NCBI GenBank assembly: GCA_005784505.1
Contig: VCAZ01000018.1
Location: forward strand, 1,253,816 to 1,317,815
Source of the DNA: Bagarius yarrelli
Lineage: Eukaryota > Chordata > Actinopteri > Siluriformes > Sisoridae
Reading direction: 5' to 3'
DNA: 64,000 nucleotides
The translations under genes and the position numbers were made by a program. Of the stretch, positions 43,173 to 54,945 are shown piece after piece. The stretch's first letter is position 1; each line of letters starts with the position of its first letter. A model generated the notes under the pieces. That model had not been told where the DNA came from, did no database searches, and worked only from the letters and a program-made list of their open reading frames with translations.

Positions 43173-45184
43173 TCTAATTCACATATCATTGTCAACTGTT
43201 CTGTTACACACGTCACATAACCAGCTATTGTAAATACTTTATGCAAAGATCATCACATGACCACTAATGGGGCTCGATTCAGGTTCTGGGTTTGTTAAAA
43301 AAGCGCTTTCAGGTTTATATGCACATTCTCGCGTCGAAGGCGTATGTCGTTGCTAAGCGACTATTAGTAGCTCTCTCTGTTAGAACAAGGGAATTTCAGC
43401 AATGGCTGTAACTTTGCTACAAAAAGACGACCCTCTATTTTGCTAATGAGCTTTTAGTGTAGCGGCAAAGTTACGAAAAAGCAGCATGTTTGGTTCTTGT
43501 CACATGACCCACGAAATCCGAATTCCCAAAAAGGTCAGATTGTTCACGTAGCGATTGTTCACGTAGCTCTCAATATGCATGCGCGTCTACATTATAGATA
43601 ACAAAATTAATGCTTGGCTAAATCTTAGCAGTTCCTCCTCCTCCTCCTCCACTTCGGTACTCGTTTTTGTGACGATGAGCAATGTTTTATTCCGTCTGTA
43701 CTTTGCAGCAGGCTTCATCTTTCGCTAGCTTTGAAAATAGTTATAAAATTTTTTATAGCGCCACCTGCCGTAATGGAGGACTTCAGAATGACACTTTTGG
43801 TAGTAGGAACGTTGAGAGCTTTTCCCTTTCTATTAAAAAAAAAGACTGCGGGTGAGAAAGGGGACCTGCAGAGTTTTGCTTGTATTTTTTTATAAAAGCT
43901 GATATAAACATACAGCAGAACACGGGATGATAGAAACAAGTTCAGAGGCGTTTAGGAATATTTTCCAGGAGGCTAAAGAACCTCTTTAGCGTGATGTCTA
44001 ATCTGTCTTAATTAGCAACCCATTCTCTCTAGCAATGTCCCTTTCTCTATTGTATTTATTTTTTTTGCTTGGTAAACATCCAGCGCCTGTTTCAACTCCC
44101 CAGTTCTCCCAGAAGGTTGGATGTAAGAGGAGTCTAGTTCAAAGATACTGCATTAATCGCCTCTTTTTTTTTTTATTGTTCAGGCTCCAATCCCAATTAG
44201 CCGATGCTAATAATGTGACAAGGTCAGGGTTGCGCTACTCAGCGCTAGGAATTAGAGTGAAATTCTCAAAGGGGTCCAAATGCTAGGATTCGATTAAATT
44301 CCAGACATTTTTCGACACTGGAATTTGAAAAATTATGCATACGACTAAAATCACACATTGCCCCCTGCTGGATGGATGAAAATATCTTAAAATAAACTTT
44401 GTCCTTTTGTTGTAATTATGAAACTGCCGGCTAAGTTACTAGCATGTTCGGAATGTAGGAGAAATCTGCTGTCTTCTGGTGTAAAGATAAATAAATGATG
44501 ACACCTTAAATAGTTAATTATTAATTGTAAACCTATGTGGCTAGCTAAATACACAGAATTTAACGAATCGAAAAGCTGCTTTTAGCCGGATGTTTGTAGT
44601 GATGTAAACAAAATTAGCTAATTAGTGTTCAGCTACAAAGCAGATTCGGATTTGCAGGTGGTGAAACCATAGAGATGCACCATGATGGTGTGTTTAGTTG
44701 TTTCTTGGGTCATCAAGACCTTTGTTAACTCTAAAATTGATCTAAAAATAGCATTTCGCCGCTAAAAATATCGATCACCGAAACAACACAGTGGATAAAT
44801 TACCGTAAATGAACCTTTCTTTCTATTGTGCTGTTGTAGGCAGTGTATGTGTGTGTGTGTGTGTGTGTGTGATCTATCATTCTTTCTGTAGTTCTAAAAG
44901 TCAGCGGTTAAGGATGACTGATAAATCATTTGCTAATCAGCCTTTTCATCGCTGATAGATTGCAAAAGGCCGCAATATGCAAATGAGTTATCGAAACAAC
45001 TCCAAAATGAGTGTGTGTGTGTGTGTGTGTGTGTGATCATCCTGAACAGTCGTAGACACTCCAGATGCTTGTGTCTTTGCCTGTGTGTGTTATTGATGAA
45101 TTGCAACTGTCACCAAATCTAACAAACACACACACATTCACATACACACACAGCTCATTGTAGTTCTGGTAAGATTGACATTAT
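43173..45184. other. Unique intron
   Basis: No gene. GT runs at 44847-44872 and 45011-45033. 43340-43640 is repeat-free with several CpG and TAGC words; status unknown. Confidence 0.35.
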
Positions 45185-46260
45185 TTATTTGTTTTATGTG
45201 GTTTAAGCAAAAAAGAAAAAAAAAAATTTGATACAAATGAATGACAGCAGCAAAAATAATTCCAGTAAATCACTTATAAACTTAAAAATATAATTGGACG
45301 AAACACTGCGAAAAAACGAAATAGGAACCGAATCAAAAATAATGATAACAGACAAAAAATCTCAAACAAAGTATAAAACCAAACAAAATGTTTCAAGCCA
45401 AAGTTGTAATTATAGACATAATACTAAAATATAAAGATTTAATTTTGGCAAAAATCTCATGCATAAATAACAAATACAGACAAAACATGTTGGTGTAAAT
45501 ATTGATTATTAATCAGACAAAAGTAATCAATTGTAGTTAAATAGTAACGATAATAAATCTAAACACCAAACAAATAAACGACTAAGCAATTTATATGAAA
45601 TATTTGAGGAAAAATAAACAATGCAGACAAAATTTTGCAAAAAAAAAAAAAATCAACATAAAACAAAATAAGTTAATTGAACGAATTTTAACAAAAGTAG
45701 TGAGTATAGGCTAAATTCTCAGCTATACACACTATAAATTGAAAATAATCTAAACTATTTCGAAAAAATACTTGGTTATAAATAACGAACAAATAATAGA
45801 CATATTAAAAAAAAAAACAGCGACTAAACAAAATTAAAGAAATTTTGAAAATTAGAGAAACCCCTTTAGTATAAATAAAAATATTTGTGGCTAAAACCCC
45901 AGTATATCAAATAAAATAAAATAGATAAAAGTGATTTAAAAACAAAATAGACTTCCGGTAAACGGAATGAATACACACACCGAAGAATTCTTGTCAAAAA
46001 TTTTGTCCAAACAGAACACTTAAGAAGAAATCATACTTCGACAAATTCGACAAAAAATAAAACCGCTAGCAAAATATTATTTATTAATAATTAACATAAA
46101 TCGGAATCCAGAACTGTTAGGTATCAATATTGAATGCAAACTATTGTGTTGTAATTAATGACTAAACGAAAATCCCCAGCCGAATGTAATGTAAAAATAG
46201 TGAAACGATTAAAATTATTCAGGTTGGAATGCATAGAATTGAATAATAAATTCGAAAGTA
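45185..46260 (+). repeat. A-rich asymmetric block 1
   Basis: Strong excess of A over T on the plus strand with irregularly recurring CAGACAAAA, CAAAAATCTCA and TAATGACTAAACRAAAATC words. Looks like a decayed array. It shares longer stretches with block 2 at 47993-48800 (for example around 46115-46170 versus 48200-48260). Confidence 0.6.
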
Positions 46261-46637
46261 GTGTGTTATGCAAATTTAATTTTTAAAGCAGTGCGAAGCG
46301 AACAAAATTGCAATAACGTTGGGTTTGCGAATAAGGTGCTTTTTTTGTGTAAACGTAGTAGCCGCAAATCTCGACTTAAAACAACTTAAAACCAACAACA
46401 TTAATGTTTTCTCTAGTACGGAGCCACGATCATCACATTCTGAGCAACAGCATGCTAACATTGCTAACATGCTAACACTCAGATACCAGAGTATGTAAGC
46501 AGAGGATAATCGCTCCACTCTTCCACTTCATGCACAAATTAGTCCCTCCACTGTAAGTATTTCATTATAGACAGATTTTATTGTGTTCACTTGGTGGTGT
46601 TTTTAAATGTTTAGCAACATATAAATTGCTAAACAAT
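46261..46637. other. Unique intron
   Basis: No element is recognised. A short imperfect repeat GCTAACATTGCTAACATGCT occurs at 46452-46476. Confidence 0.3.
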
Positions 46638-46848
46638 CGGGCAGTGGTGGTTCAAATGGTTAAGGCGCTGAGTTGTTGAGCTGAAGACCAGGAGGACCTG
46701 TTGGGTCGTTAACTCTTCCTGCTCCAGGGGGTGCTGTATCATAGCTGACCCTGCGCTCTGACCCCCAACTTACTAAGATGGGATAAGCGACGAAACAAAT
46801 TTCACTCCGCTGTAAAAAAGTATGTGTGACAAAATTAAAGGCTTTTAA
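46638..46848 (+). mobile_element. SINE type B, near full length
   Basis: Head GGGCAGTGGTGGTTCAAATG, body CTTCCTGCTCCAGGGGGTGC, AGCTGACCCTGCGCTCTGAC, AAGATGGGATAAGCGACG and tail GTATGTGTGACAAAATTAAA. The B-box region is shortened by a deletion. Confidence 0.88.
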
Positions 46849-46956
46849 GATTTATAGAGTTTTATTATGGTTCGTTAGCACGAGTCGAACTCCTGATAAA
46901 GCGTTAGTGAAGCGTTCTCGGAGCAACAGAATACCACTAAAGCTCCGACTTTTCAG

Positions 46957-47545
46957 GTTCAAGAAGTTTTATTGTCATTTCAACCATATGCAGTGAAATA
47001 AAACAGTGTTTCTCCCGGACCCCATGGTGCTACACCAAACAACATAAAGTGTGCAACTTGGTGCAAACAGTGCAAGACAAACTGTGCAAATAACAATAAA
47101 AACATTACACCAGACGGTGCAATAGACAATACAAAAACACAGGTGCAGGTGCATTAAATGGCGCCAACCAGATTATAAGTGTTGTGAAGATAGAGAAAGA
47201 AATGTGTTAGTAAGTAAGTAAGTAGTAGCAGCAAAGGTTATTGCCCAAACCGGCGTTAAAGTGTCCGTGCTTCAACAGAATGTGTTTATGTGGTGCTGTA
47301 AATATTCGGTTTATATTTAGTAAATTGTGTGTGTGTGTGTGTGTGTGTTATTTAAGGTAGTTCAGTTCTGAGTGTTGAGGAGTCTGATGGCTTGAGGGAA
47401 GAAACTGTTGCACATTTGGGTTGTGAGGACCTGAACACTAACGATACTATTTTCCAGATGGCAGAAGGGTGAGAAGTGAGTGTGAGGGGTGTGTGGGGTC
47501 GTCCACAATGCTGTTGGTTTTGCAGAGATTTTATAAAATCTGCTC
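46957..47545. repeat. Dispersed teleost repeat (LINE 3'-end-like)
   Basis: Begins TCAAGAAGTTTTATTGTCAT and includes GAGTCTGATGGCTTGAGGGA, AACTGTTGCACATTTGGGTT, CCAGATGGCAGAAGGGTGAG and GTGTGTGGGGTCGTCCACAA. This set is common in fish genomes; I cannot name the family surely. An internal GT run sits at 47327-47348. Confidence 0.6.
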
Positions 47546-47754
47546 AGAACTCCAGGCGAAATCATGCTGCTCCTACTTCTCTCACATACTCTGAACAGCA
47601 GAAACGTTTTTTTATTAACAGAAAGCAGTTTGAAAATCTAAACAAAATGGCTGTGTTAAAGTTTGGTACCTTTTTCCGTTTCTGCAGCAGTCTTAGACCC
47701 GCCCACAAATGCTCTCATTGGTTGAGATAGACCTCCCATCCCTCATGTGACCCA

Positions 47755-47904
47755 TTTACATTTTTGGCATTTGGTAGACTGAATTTTTTTAGAGCAACGT
47801 ACATTTATCTTTTTATACAACTTTGCAATTTGGGGCCTTGCTCAGGGGCCCAAAAGTGGCAACTTGGTGGTGCTGGCAGTCCGAAATCTTCCAATTAGCA
47901 GTAA
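47755..47904 (-). mobile_element. SINE type A, minus strand
   Basis: Tail complement TTTTGGCATTTGGTAGACTG, body GGGCCTTGCTCAGGGGCCCA, head complement AATCTTCCAATTAGCAGT, then truncated. Confidence 0.87.
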
Positions 47905-47992
47905 TCAGAGCTAGTGAGCAACGGACCTTTAAAAATGCGTGATAATAACCTGTTAATGCGCAATAATAATGCATTCGCTTGCCCAGCCCTAG
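47905..47992. mobile_element. Possible TIR-element end
   Basis: Ends GCTTGCCCAGCCCTA, whose complement TAGGGCTGGGCAAGC matches the common end type of fish hAT/Kolobok-like MITEs. No other end was found. Confidence 0.35.
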
Positions 47993-48800
47993 TGTAAAAC
48001 AAAACATAAATGAACGAATAAAATGAAAATATAAACTTAATAGATGAATATATCTTAACAAAATACACAGATAACAGACGTAGATATACACAAGATATTT
48101 CCATAAATTCAAATACGGAAAGAAAAGTTCATGAAGACAAAAATCCTCAGGCAAAAATGCAGGATACAAACAAACAAAAATAAATATAGGCAAATCCTCA
48201 GGTATCATTGATGACTGCAAACACAATACTGTGATGTGATTAATGACTAAACAAAAATCTCAAACAAAGATTCACCCAGAAAGCTATCAGTGCTAAAATA
48301 GCTTACTTTTCATGCTAACCTTAACCGTTACACTAACTTTTATTCTAAAACCGTGATCCTGCTAAAAGAAAACCAGATTTTTGTTTTTGATTTTCTTTCG
48401 GTGGAAGCTAAAGTCTAAAGTCGGACGGCTCTGTTAAACATTCATGCTGCGGTGTTAGCAGAAATGTTAAAATATTCCTGAGAGCTCCACAGTGCTACGC
48501 TAGGCTTCGAACAGACTTGACGGGATCTTTCACTGACCCCAATATAAATAGAAAAACAAGAAAAAAAGACATAACTGCTAGCAAAAACAGGGAATAAAAA
48601 ATAAATAGGCTGGAAAAAAGAATAATATGTACAGACATATTTGTACAAAAATAGCATCCAAATGAAATAAGTAAAAAAAAAATACAAAAACTAGCAATCA
48701 GTTAAAAAAGTAGTACATACAGACAAAATAAGCCAACAAAATTAATTAGGACAAAACACACACACACACACACACATGCAAAAATAAAATATATTTTTTA
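47993..48800 (+). repeat. A-rich asymmetric block 2
   Basis: Like block 1: A-rich plus strand, with ATTAATGACTAAACAAAAAT and ACAGACAAAATA words. Moderate similarity to block 1 but no clean unit. A CA run at 48757-48775. Confidence 0.6.
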
Positions 48801-48837
48801 AACATCATGTTGATATCACTCAGGCATCAACAAAATG

Positions 48838-49600
48838 CAGTAGGTCAGACAAAAGAGTTTAATGTGGAGTTAGGTATGCATCAGGGATCGGATTTAAGCC
48901 TCTTGTTGTTTGCTATGGTAATGGACCAGTTGACAGACGAGATCAGACAGGAATCTTTTTAGACAATGATGTTCGCAGATAACATTGTGATCTGTAGTGA
49001 GAGCATGGAGCAGGTGGATGAACAATCTGGAGAGGTGGAGGTTTGCTCCGGAGAGAGGAGGAATGAAGGTCAGGCATGACATGATGGAATCCATGTGTGA
49101 GAATGAAATGGAGGGAAGTGGAACAGTAAAATCACAGGGTAAAAAAAGGTGAAGATGGTGCAGAAGATTTGTACTCAGTGTTTACAGAATGTGTGGAAAA
49201 ATGGTAAAAAAACGAGCGGGGGCAGGTTGGAATGGGTGGAAAAACGTGTCAGGAGTGATATGTAAAAAGACATTGAGGTTCTCTTTGGGAGTGATGAGGT
49301 TGGACAGGCTTAGGAACAAGCAAATCAGAGGGGCAGATCATGTTGGACTCTTCAGGCATCAGTCAGAGATTGAGATGGTTTGGACATGTGTAGAGGAGGA
49401 AGAGGAGTGGAGGATGTTTGACATGGAGCTGCAGAAAGACGGAAAAGAGGAAAACTAAAGATAAAGGAAACGGATGTGATAAATGAGGACATGGTGTTTG
49501 TGGGTTTGAGTGAATAGGATGTAGAGGACAGGACTAGCTGGAGGAAGATGATTTGCTATGGCGACTCCTGAAAGGAACATCTGGAAAAAGAAGAAGAAAA
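48838..49600 (+). pseudogene. Dead non-LTR retrotransposon (RTE-like) 3' fragment
   Basis: The reverse-transcriptase C-terminal half is recognisable. It includes VELGMHQGS, FAMVMDQLTDEIRQES (48900-48957), then TMMFADNIVICSES, where the catalytic FADD motif reads FADN. Later AGWNGWKNVSGVICKK and LRFSLGVMRLDRLRNKQIRG (49207-49350) appear in one frame, separated in intact relatives by about 50 residues that are missing here. Stops, for example after RQESF, and frameshifts disrupt it. The 3' end is a GAAAAAGAAGAAGAA-like tail near 49600, as in RTE-clade LINEs of fish. It is 5'-truncated and cannot be active. Confidence 0.85.
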
Positions 49601-49880
49601 ATCGTTAAATTTAAGCATTAATACACAAAACACACGAAACCCAAAAGCTAGATTGTTGAATTAATAGAGCATCTCTGCACTACCGTTACTATGACGATGT
49701 TGGTCATACTATGTTGGTGATGTCATCGCATTAGAGGTCGTTGAGGGATGCCATAGCAGAGATTTGTTTCGCTCGTTTTTCACCCACCTGCCAGGTGCTC
49801 CGTCAGCCGTCAGTGTAGCACACGCTTGCTGTTCAGAGTTTGATAACATTGTTTTCTCCTAGCCGGAGTGATGCATAACT

Positions 49881-49881
<1 letters not shown>

Positions 49882-49923
<42 letters not shown>
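49882..49923 (+). repeat. GT microsatellite
   Basis: Pure GT run of 42 bp. Further GT runs lie at 50080-50113 (interrupted) and 50197-50225. Confidence 0.95.
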
Positions 49924-49925
<2 letters not shown>

Positions 49926-50192
49926 CTCTGGAATAACACGCAGCGTGTTTGGATGGCGGGCGCATAAAACGCATCATTCATTGACTCCACCTGTCTTCCG
50001 CAAGAACTATCGGTCTGCTGCGGTTCTACAAACCATCCATCAGCTGAGATACCCTATCATCAGATGGGCTTCCTACTGTGTGTGTGTTTGTGCGTGCGTG
50101 TGTGTGTGTGTATGTGCGCGATGCCTCATAAAAAATCTGGTTCTCAATCGGTACAGACAAACAGCACTATTCTGCTGAGAATCTTAACAAGA

Positions 50193-50228
<36 letters not shown>

Positions 50229-50447
50229 CAGCCAGCTATCAGATGACCCACTGCAAGCTCAGACAACTGAAGTGCTATTAAATGTGCCACCCTGATGGAT
50301 TCTATGCCCTGCCGCACCTCCTCATCCACAATTCTCTAGAAATCGGCGCAGCGGCGTTGCGTTTCTTATCACGTTCAAGTGTCATTAGAAAAATGGCCGC
50401 TGTAGTGAAGTGATGCACGTCTTCGTAGAATTGAAGAAATCATGACA

Positions 50448-50615
50448 GCAGCGGGAACTGAAACTGTCAAGTCTTTGGATTGTAAATCGGAGGATCTGGG
50501 GTTCAAGTCCCACTATAGCCCACTATATGTGGGCCCTTAAGCAAGGCCCTTTAACCCTCTCTTGGCAGCTGGGATATGCAGAGAAAAGAATGTCAGTATG
50601 CAGTAACGTATATGT
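50448..50615 (+). mobile_element. Degenerate SINE type B-like
   Basis: The B-box-like CTGGGGTTCAAGTCCCACTA and the body GCCCTTAAGCAAGGCCCTTT are kept, followed by CTGGGATATGCAGAGAAAAG. The A-box part is weak. Confidence 0.65.
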
Positions 50616-50635
50616 CCAAACCCGCATACTACTAA

Positions 50636-50960
50636 AGAGAGATGACAAAAGAGGTGGATGATGGGCAGAGAAAGAGAGAAAGACAAAGAGAATGAAACAG
50701 AAAGAGAAAGACAAAAGGATAAAAGAGCGAATGAGTGAGAAAGAGAAAGAGAGAGCGCTAGGGAGAGAGGAAGACTGGAAGAGGAAAAAAAAGACAGACG
50801 GAGTGAGAGAAAACAAGAGAAAGAGAGGGAAAAAAAAGACCTATTAAAATAGAGACGAGGAGGAAGAAAGAGAGAGGCAAATAGATGAGAAAAGAGAAAG
50901 AGGAAAAAGCTTGGGAGAGAGGGACACAGGATAAAACAACAGACCAGGTGAGACACGAGG
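50636..50960 (+). repeat. 325-bp purine-rich tract
   Basis: GAGA/AAAGAGA-rich sequence with few pyrimidines. The minus-strand open frames rich in Phe, Leu and Ser are compositional. Confidence 0.9.
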
Positions 50961-51187
50961 GTTAGAGGAGGGTAGGTAGATAGATAGGATGAGACTGGGA
51001 AAAAAATGTTGACGGATAGACAGGAGGAAAGAGAGGTCCCCATTTGTATCTGTGGGGTAAAGAAGCCTGGTGCTGCCACCACCATGCTTTACTGTAGTGT
51101 AAAATCTACATCACATTTACGGAAAAAAAATTCGATCTTATGGTTAATCAGGGTGAATTGCTGTCTTGGGGGCGCACAAACTTACGT

Positions 51188-51202
51188 GACCAAACGGTTT
51201 CA

Positions 51203-51240
<38 letters not shown>

Positions 51241-51249
51241 CGTTTGGTC
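51188..51249 (+). repeat. Poly-T tract flanked by 9-bp inverted repeat
   Basis: GACCAAACG (51188-51196) and CGTTTGGTC (51241-51249) flank a run of about 35 T. They would form a stem with the T run in the loop. Confidence 0.85.
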
Positions 51250-51604
51250 GTAAAATATTCGCGTTATTTGTCTAAACCCGGATCTTTGCTTTAAATCCGT
51301 CGGGAAACCTTCATGAATGAACCACAGCTTGATTTCTCCGTTTCGAGTCGTGGATTGAAGTGAAGATAAAAGAGAAAATGGCGACGTTCGAGCACAGACG
51401 CTTGGAAAAATTAGCATTTCATGGCGCGTGTGTTTGTGTGCGAGATTGAGAGACTGAGAGCGAGAGAGCACAAAAAAGAGAAAAAAAGAGAGAGAGAGCG
51501 AGAGAGGTAAACAAGGTTAATCTTTTCAGTCTGTTTGCTCGACAGAGCGTTCCGATCTTCAAGTCCTCGTCTCAGCTGCAATTCCCAGTTCTGTACTTAG
51601 TACG
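51250..51604. other. Unique intron with GA tract
   Basis: GA-rich run at 51448-51506; otherwise no element. Confidence 0.35.
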
Positions 51605-51608
51605 ACAG

Positions 51609-51649
<41 letters not shown>

Positions 51650-51763
51650 CTTGTGTCTGTCTGTCTTGATTTAAAACAAAAAACAAAAAAACTGACATAG
51701 TCTCTAGAAAGCACTCTTGAGAACGGATATCTGGGTAGTGCTGTGCGCCCATGCATGCATAAC

Positions 51764-51806
<43 letters not shown>

Positions 51807-51916
51807 AAGCAATAGTGTGTACACACTTCCATATATTAAATAGGCTATATGATTCTCATATATTTGGTCACATGATTCATTTACCTTTATGTGAGGACCC
51901 ATATAACTTGGGTCTT

Positions 51917-51970
<54 letters not shown>

Positions 51971-52619
51971 TTGGTAAGCGTACTCAGGTCAGCACACCCC
52001 TCACTACACTGAAGCACTTAGTAGTGGATTTGTCTCAAATATCACTGAGGGCAAAGAAAAGTGATCTCCAGCTGTGTGATACTGCAACCCCTCAACCTGC
52101 CCCTCACTTACACTAATTGAATGAAGTGTATGCATGAGTAGTGTGTGTGTGTGTAAGTGTGTGAGGGTGCGTGGGTGTGTGTGTCTGATAGTGTGTGTGT
52201 GTGTGTGTGAGAGAGTGAGTGTTCACGAGAGTGTTTGTGAGTCTGCACGAGAGTGTGTGTGTGTGTGCACAAGAGTGTGTGTGTGTGTCCAAGTGTGTGT
52301 TACAAATCAACTCTTGATAATAAAACAAATAATTAATAAAAAAGAAAGAAAGGAATAATAAACCTTATAAAGCGGTTAGAGTGAATTAGTGTGTATGGAC
52401 ATACGAGTGTTTTGTGTGTGTAAGACGAGTGTGTGATATAAGAACAGTGTGCGAGAAAGTGTGTGTGTGTTTGTGTGTGTGTAAGCTCCTCTCGTTCACA
52501 CACCATCTTCCTCACTTTCTCTCTACCTCTATCTTTCTCATACACACACACACACACATAAAGAGATATAAAACATTTAAGATAGAGAAGGCCGCAAGTG
52601 TGAAAGCGCGAAAGAGAGA

Positions 52620-52658
<39 letters not shown>

Positions 52659-52777
52659 GGCCATAATGCGCTGTAGCCTGCTGACTTACTGTAATTGAAA
52701 TGTCACATTTGGATCCATTGCCTATATTAGAGACTCTCGTATGGTAATGATGCAGGTCCCAGTGCTGATCCCCACCA

Positions 52778-52816
<39 letters not shown>

Positions 52817-53175
52817 TGTTAGAAGATGGGAGATAGTTTTTCCTACAGATAAACTTAAAGCGTGATGCTTGGAAAGAAAGTGCTTAGGCAGGTCGCCGGT
52901 GTGTGTGAGGAAGAAAACAGCGTGTGTGTGTGTGTGTGAGTGTGTGTGTGATGAAGCAGAGCTCCTGATGTCACTCTGAAGATGATTAGTTTTATTTTAA
53001 AGCAGAACACAGTGTGATTATTGCACCTAAATCACAGCAGTGTGTTAACAACAGTTTTATTTATAAAAGAACAGCATGCTGGAGTCTTTATCCGTTTTTT
53101 ATCTTATGCACTTTCATATCATCAAAGCTTTGGTACAGGATTATATCATGTGTGTGTGTGTGTGTGTGTGTGATC
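51605..53175 (+). repeat. Dense cluster of GT and CA microsatellites
   Basis: GT at 51610-51648, 51768-51802, 52140-52310 (compound, with GAGTGTG), 52450-52482, 52624-52654, 52778-52822, 52922-52950 and 53148-53173. CA at 51928-51967 and 52541-52558. Runs on opposite strands alternate. No gene; the many Val/Cys or Thr/His open frames are artefacts. Confidence 0.92.
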
Positions 53176-53305
53176 AGTTTACCCAGTTTCTCTCACCTGG
53201 TGTGTTGCTAGTGTGCGGCTCTCTCTCTCTCTGTTGGGGCAGTTTGTGTTTTCAGTGTAGAAGTGTAGCTCTGTCTTTATGTGTATACTGAACACCACTG
53301 GAACA

Positions 53306-53836
53306 GTCTCCATGACTGTCTGTGTTCCTATCTGCAGGACTGTCTGCGTCCCCCTATTCCCAGGACTGTCTGTGTCCCTATCTCCAGGGCTGTTTGTGCC
53401 CCCTTTCTCCAGGGCTGTCTGTGTCCTCTTTTCTCCAGGACTGTCTGTGTCCCCTATTTCGAGGACTGCCTGCGTGCTTGTCTTTGTCCCCCCCTATTTT
53501 TAGCACTGTCTGTGTCCCCTATCTCCAGAACTGTCTGTTTCCACTTTATCCAGGACTGTCTGTGTCCATATCTCCAGGACCTTTTGTGCCCCCTACCTCC
53601 AGGACCGTTGTGTCCCTGTCTCCAGGATGGTCTGAGTCCCTGCATGTCCAGGACTGTCTGTGCCCCTCTGTCTCCCAGACTTACTGCGTTCCCTGTCTCA
53701 GGACTGTCTTTACCCATTGTCTCCAAGACTGTATGTGCCCTCCTGTCTCCAAGACAGTTTTTTTTTCGTTTATCCTAGACTGTCTGTGTCTCCCTATCTT
53801 CAGGACTGTCTGTGTCCCCGTCTGCAGGGCCGCACT
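53306..53836 (+). repeat. 25-bp minisatellite, about 20 copies
   Basis: The unit is CAGGACTGTCTGTGTCCCCT followed by ATCTC, 24 to 26 bp with indels; one copy (near 53460-53500) is expanded. It gives two overlapping plus-strand open frames of 165 and 177 codons with Cys/Pro/Leu/Ser repeats, but unit length is not a multiple of 3 and indels shift the frame. I treat it as noncoding. Confidence 0.93.
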
Positions 53837-53913
53837 GAGCTCATTAATCCTGTAATTGTTCAAGACGTGCCTATGTACTTTAGCAGCCCTTTTAGTGCAT
53901 TTACTAAGAAAGT

Positions 53914-53918
<5 letters not shown>

Positions 53919-53956
<38 letters not shown>

Positions 53957-54000
53957 GAGCTTTCTCCATATCTCCAGCTCTCTCCAGCTCTCTCTCTCTT
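53919..54000 (+). repeat. CT microsatellite
   Basis: A pure TC run to 53955 followed by TCTCCAGC variants up to about 54000. Confidence 0.93.
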
Positions 54001-54290
54001 GCACTCTGATAAGAATAAGTGTGTCATGTACCTTTCTGATCAATCTTACGTGTCGTGTCATTAGCGATGGTCACTGGCTTAATCAGGCTTATCCTTGCCA
54101 TTCCGCTTCCTTGACCAATTGTGTTCTTCTCAAAGTCAGGTGATTACACTGTCCAAGTAGGGTACATCCATCCTCGTTGGTTAAAGCTTCATTAAGTGGA
54201 GGAGGAACGTGCTGCTCACCTGGAATTTACTGACTTTAAAGGATTAGGTTAATTAATGTTTCGGCTGGTTAAACACTAACATAATGGATA

Positions 54291-54329
<39 letters not shown>

Positions 54330-54731
54330 CGTGCATGCGCGATTTGGTGGGATGGGGTTCTAATGTTTATGGAACAGTAAACCAGCAATATAACTTAATG
54401 ATTCTCATCCACTGAGTGCTCTTTTGATATTCCTAGCACGCACATGTTCGTGTGTGTGTATGAGAGTCAGTGAGTGAGCACAGCATGTCCAAAAGCTAAT
54501 AAAATTATGCTTCGTCCCCTCACAGACTTGGAGGAAGCGCTCTGACTAACCCAATAGAGTTTTCTAGTAACAGGAGAGAAACACATTTTATTAACTAATG
54601 CTTTACAAGCCTTCGATGTTAGCATGATTAGCTAAGAGTAATGGAAAACAAGCTCTTGAGAACAGATAAATTGTTTGTTTTTTTTCTTCTACAAACCGGT
54701 ATACAAGGAGGCAGTGATAACTTGAATTTCG
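54001..54731. other. Unique intron with GT run
   Basis: GT run at 54292-54325 followed by GCGTGCGTGCATGCGC. No gene or transposon was otherwise seen. Confidence 0.35.
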
Positions 54732-54945
54732 GCGGTGGCATCTCAAAAGGTTAAGACTTTGGGTTGGTGATTGTAAGATTATGATTTTCAACCCCACCAC
54801 TGCCACTGTTGGGGCCCCTAAACAAGGCTTTTGACGCTCCTTCATCATTATCTCTGACTGAACTCCAACCCCAACCTCCTATACTGGGTTGTGCAAAGAA
54901 AAGAATTTTACTGTACAGTGATTCAAATGTGAAAAAGGATGGCTG
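54732..54945 (+). mobile_element. SINE type B, diverged
   Basis: Head GGCGGTGGCATCTCAAAAGG, B-box-like TTTTCAACCCCACCAC, body CCCTAAACAAGGCTTTTGAC and tail TTTTACTGTACAGTGATTCA. Confidence 0.75.

Noticed and set aside
42679..43233. 184-codon plus-strand frame
   Set aside because: Its second half is the CT tract and the first half shows no domain or exon signal.
53281..53855. Open frames of 165 and 177 codons
   Set aside because: Low-complexity translation of a 24-26 bp tandem repeat in two frames at once.
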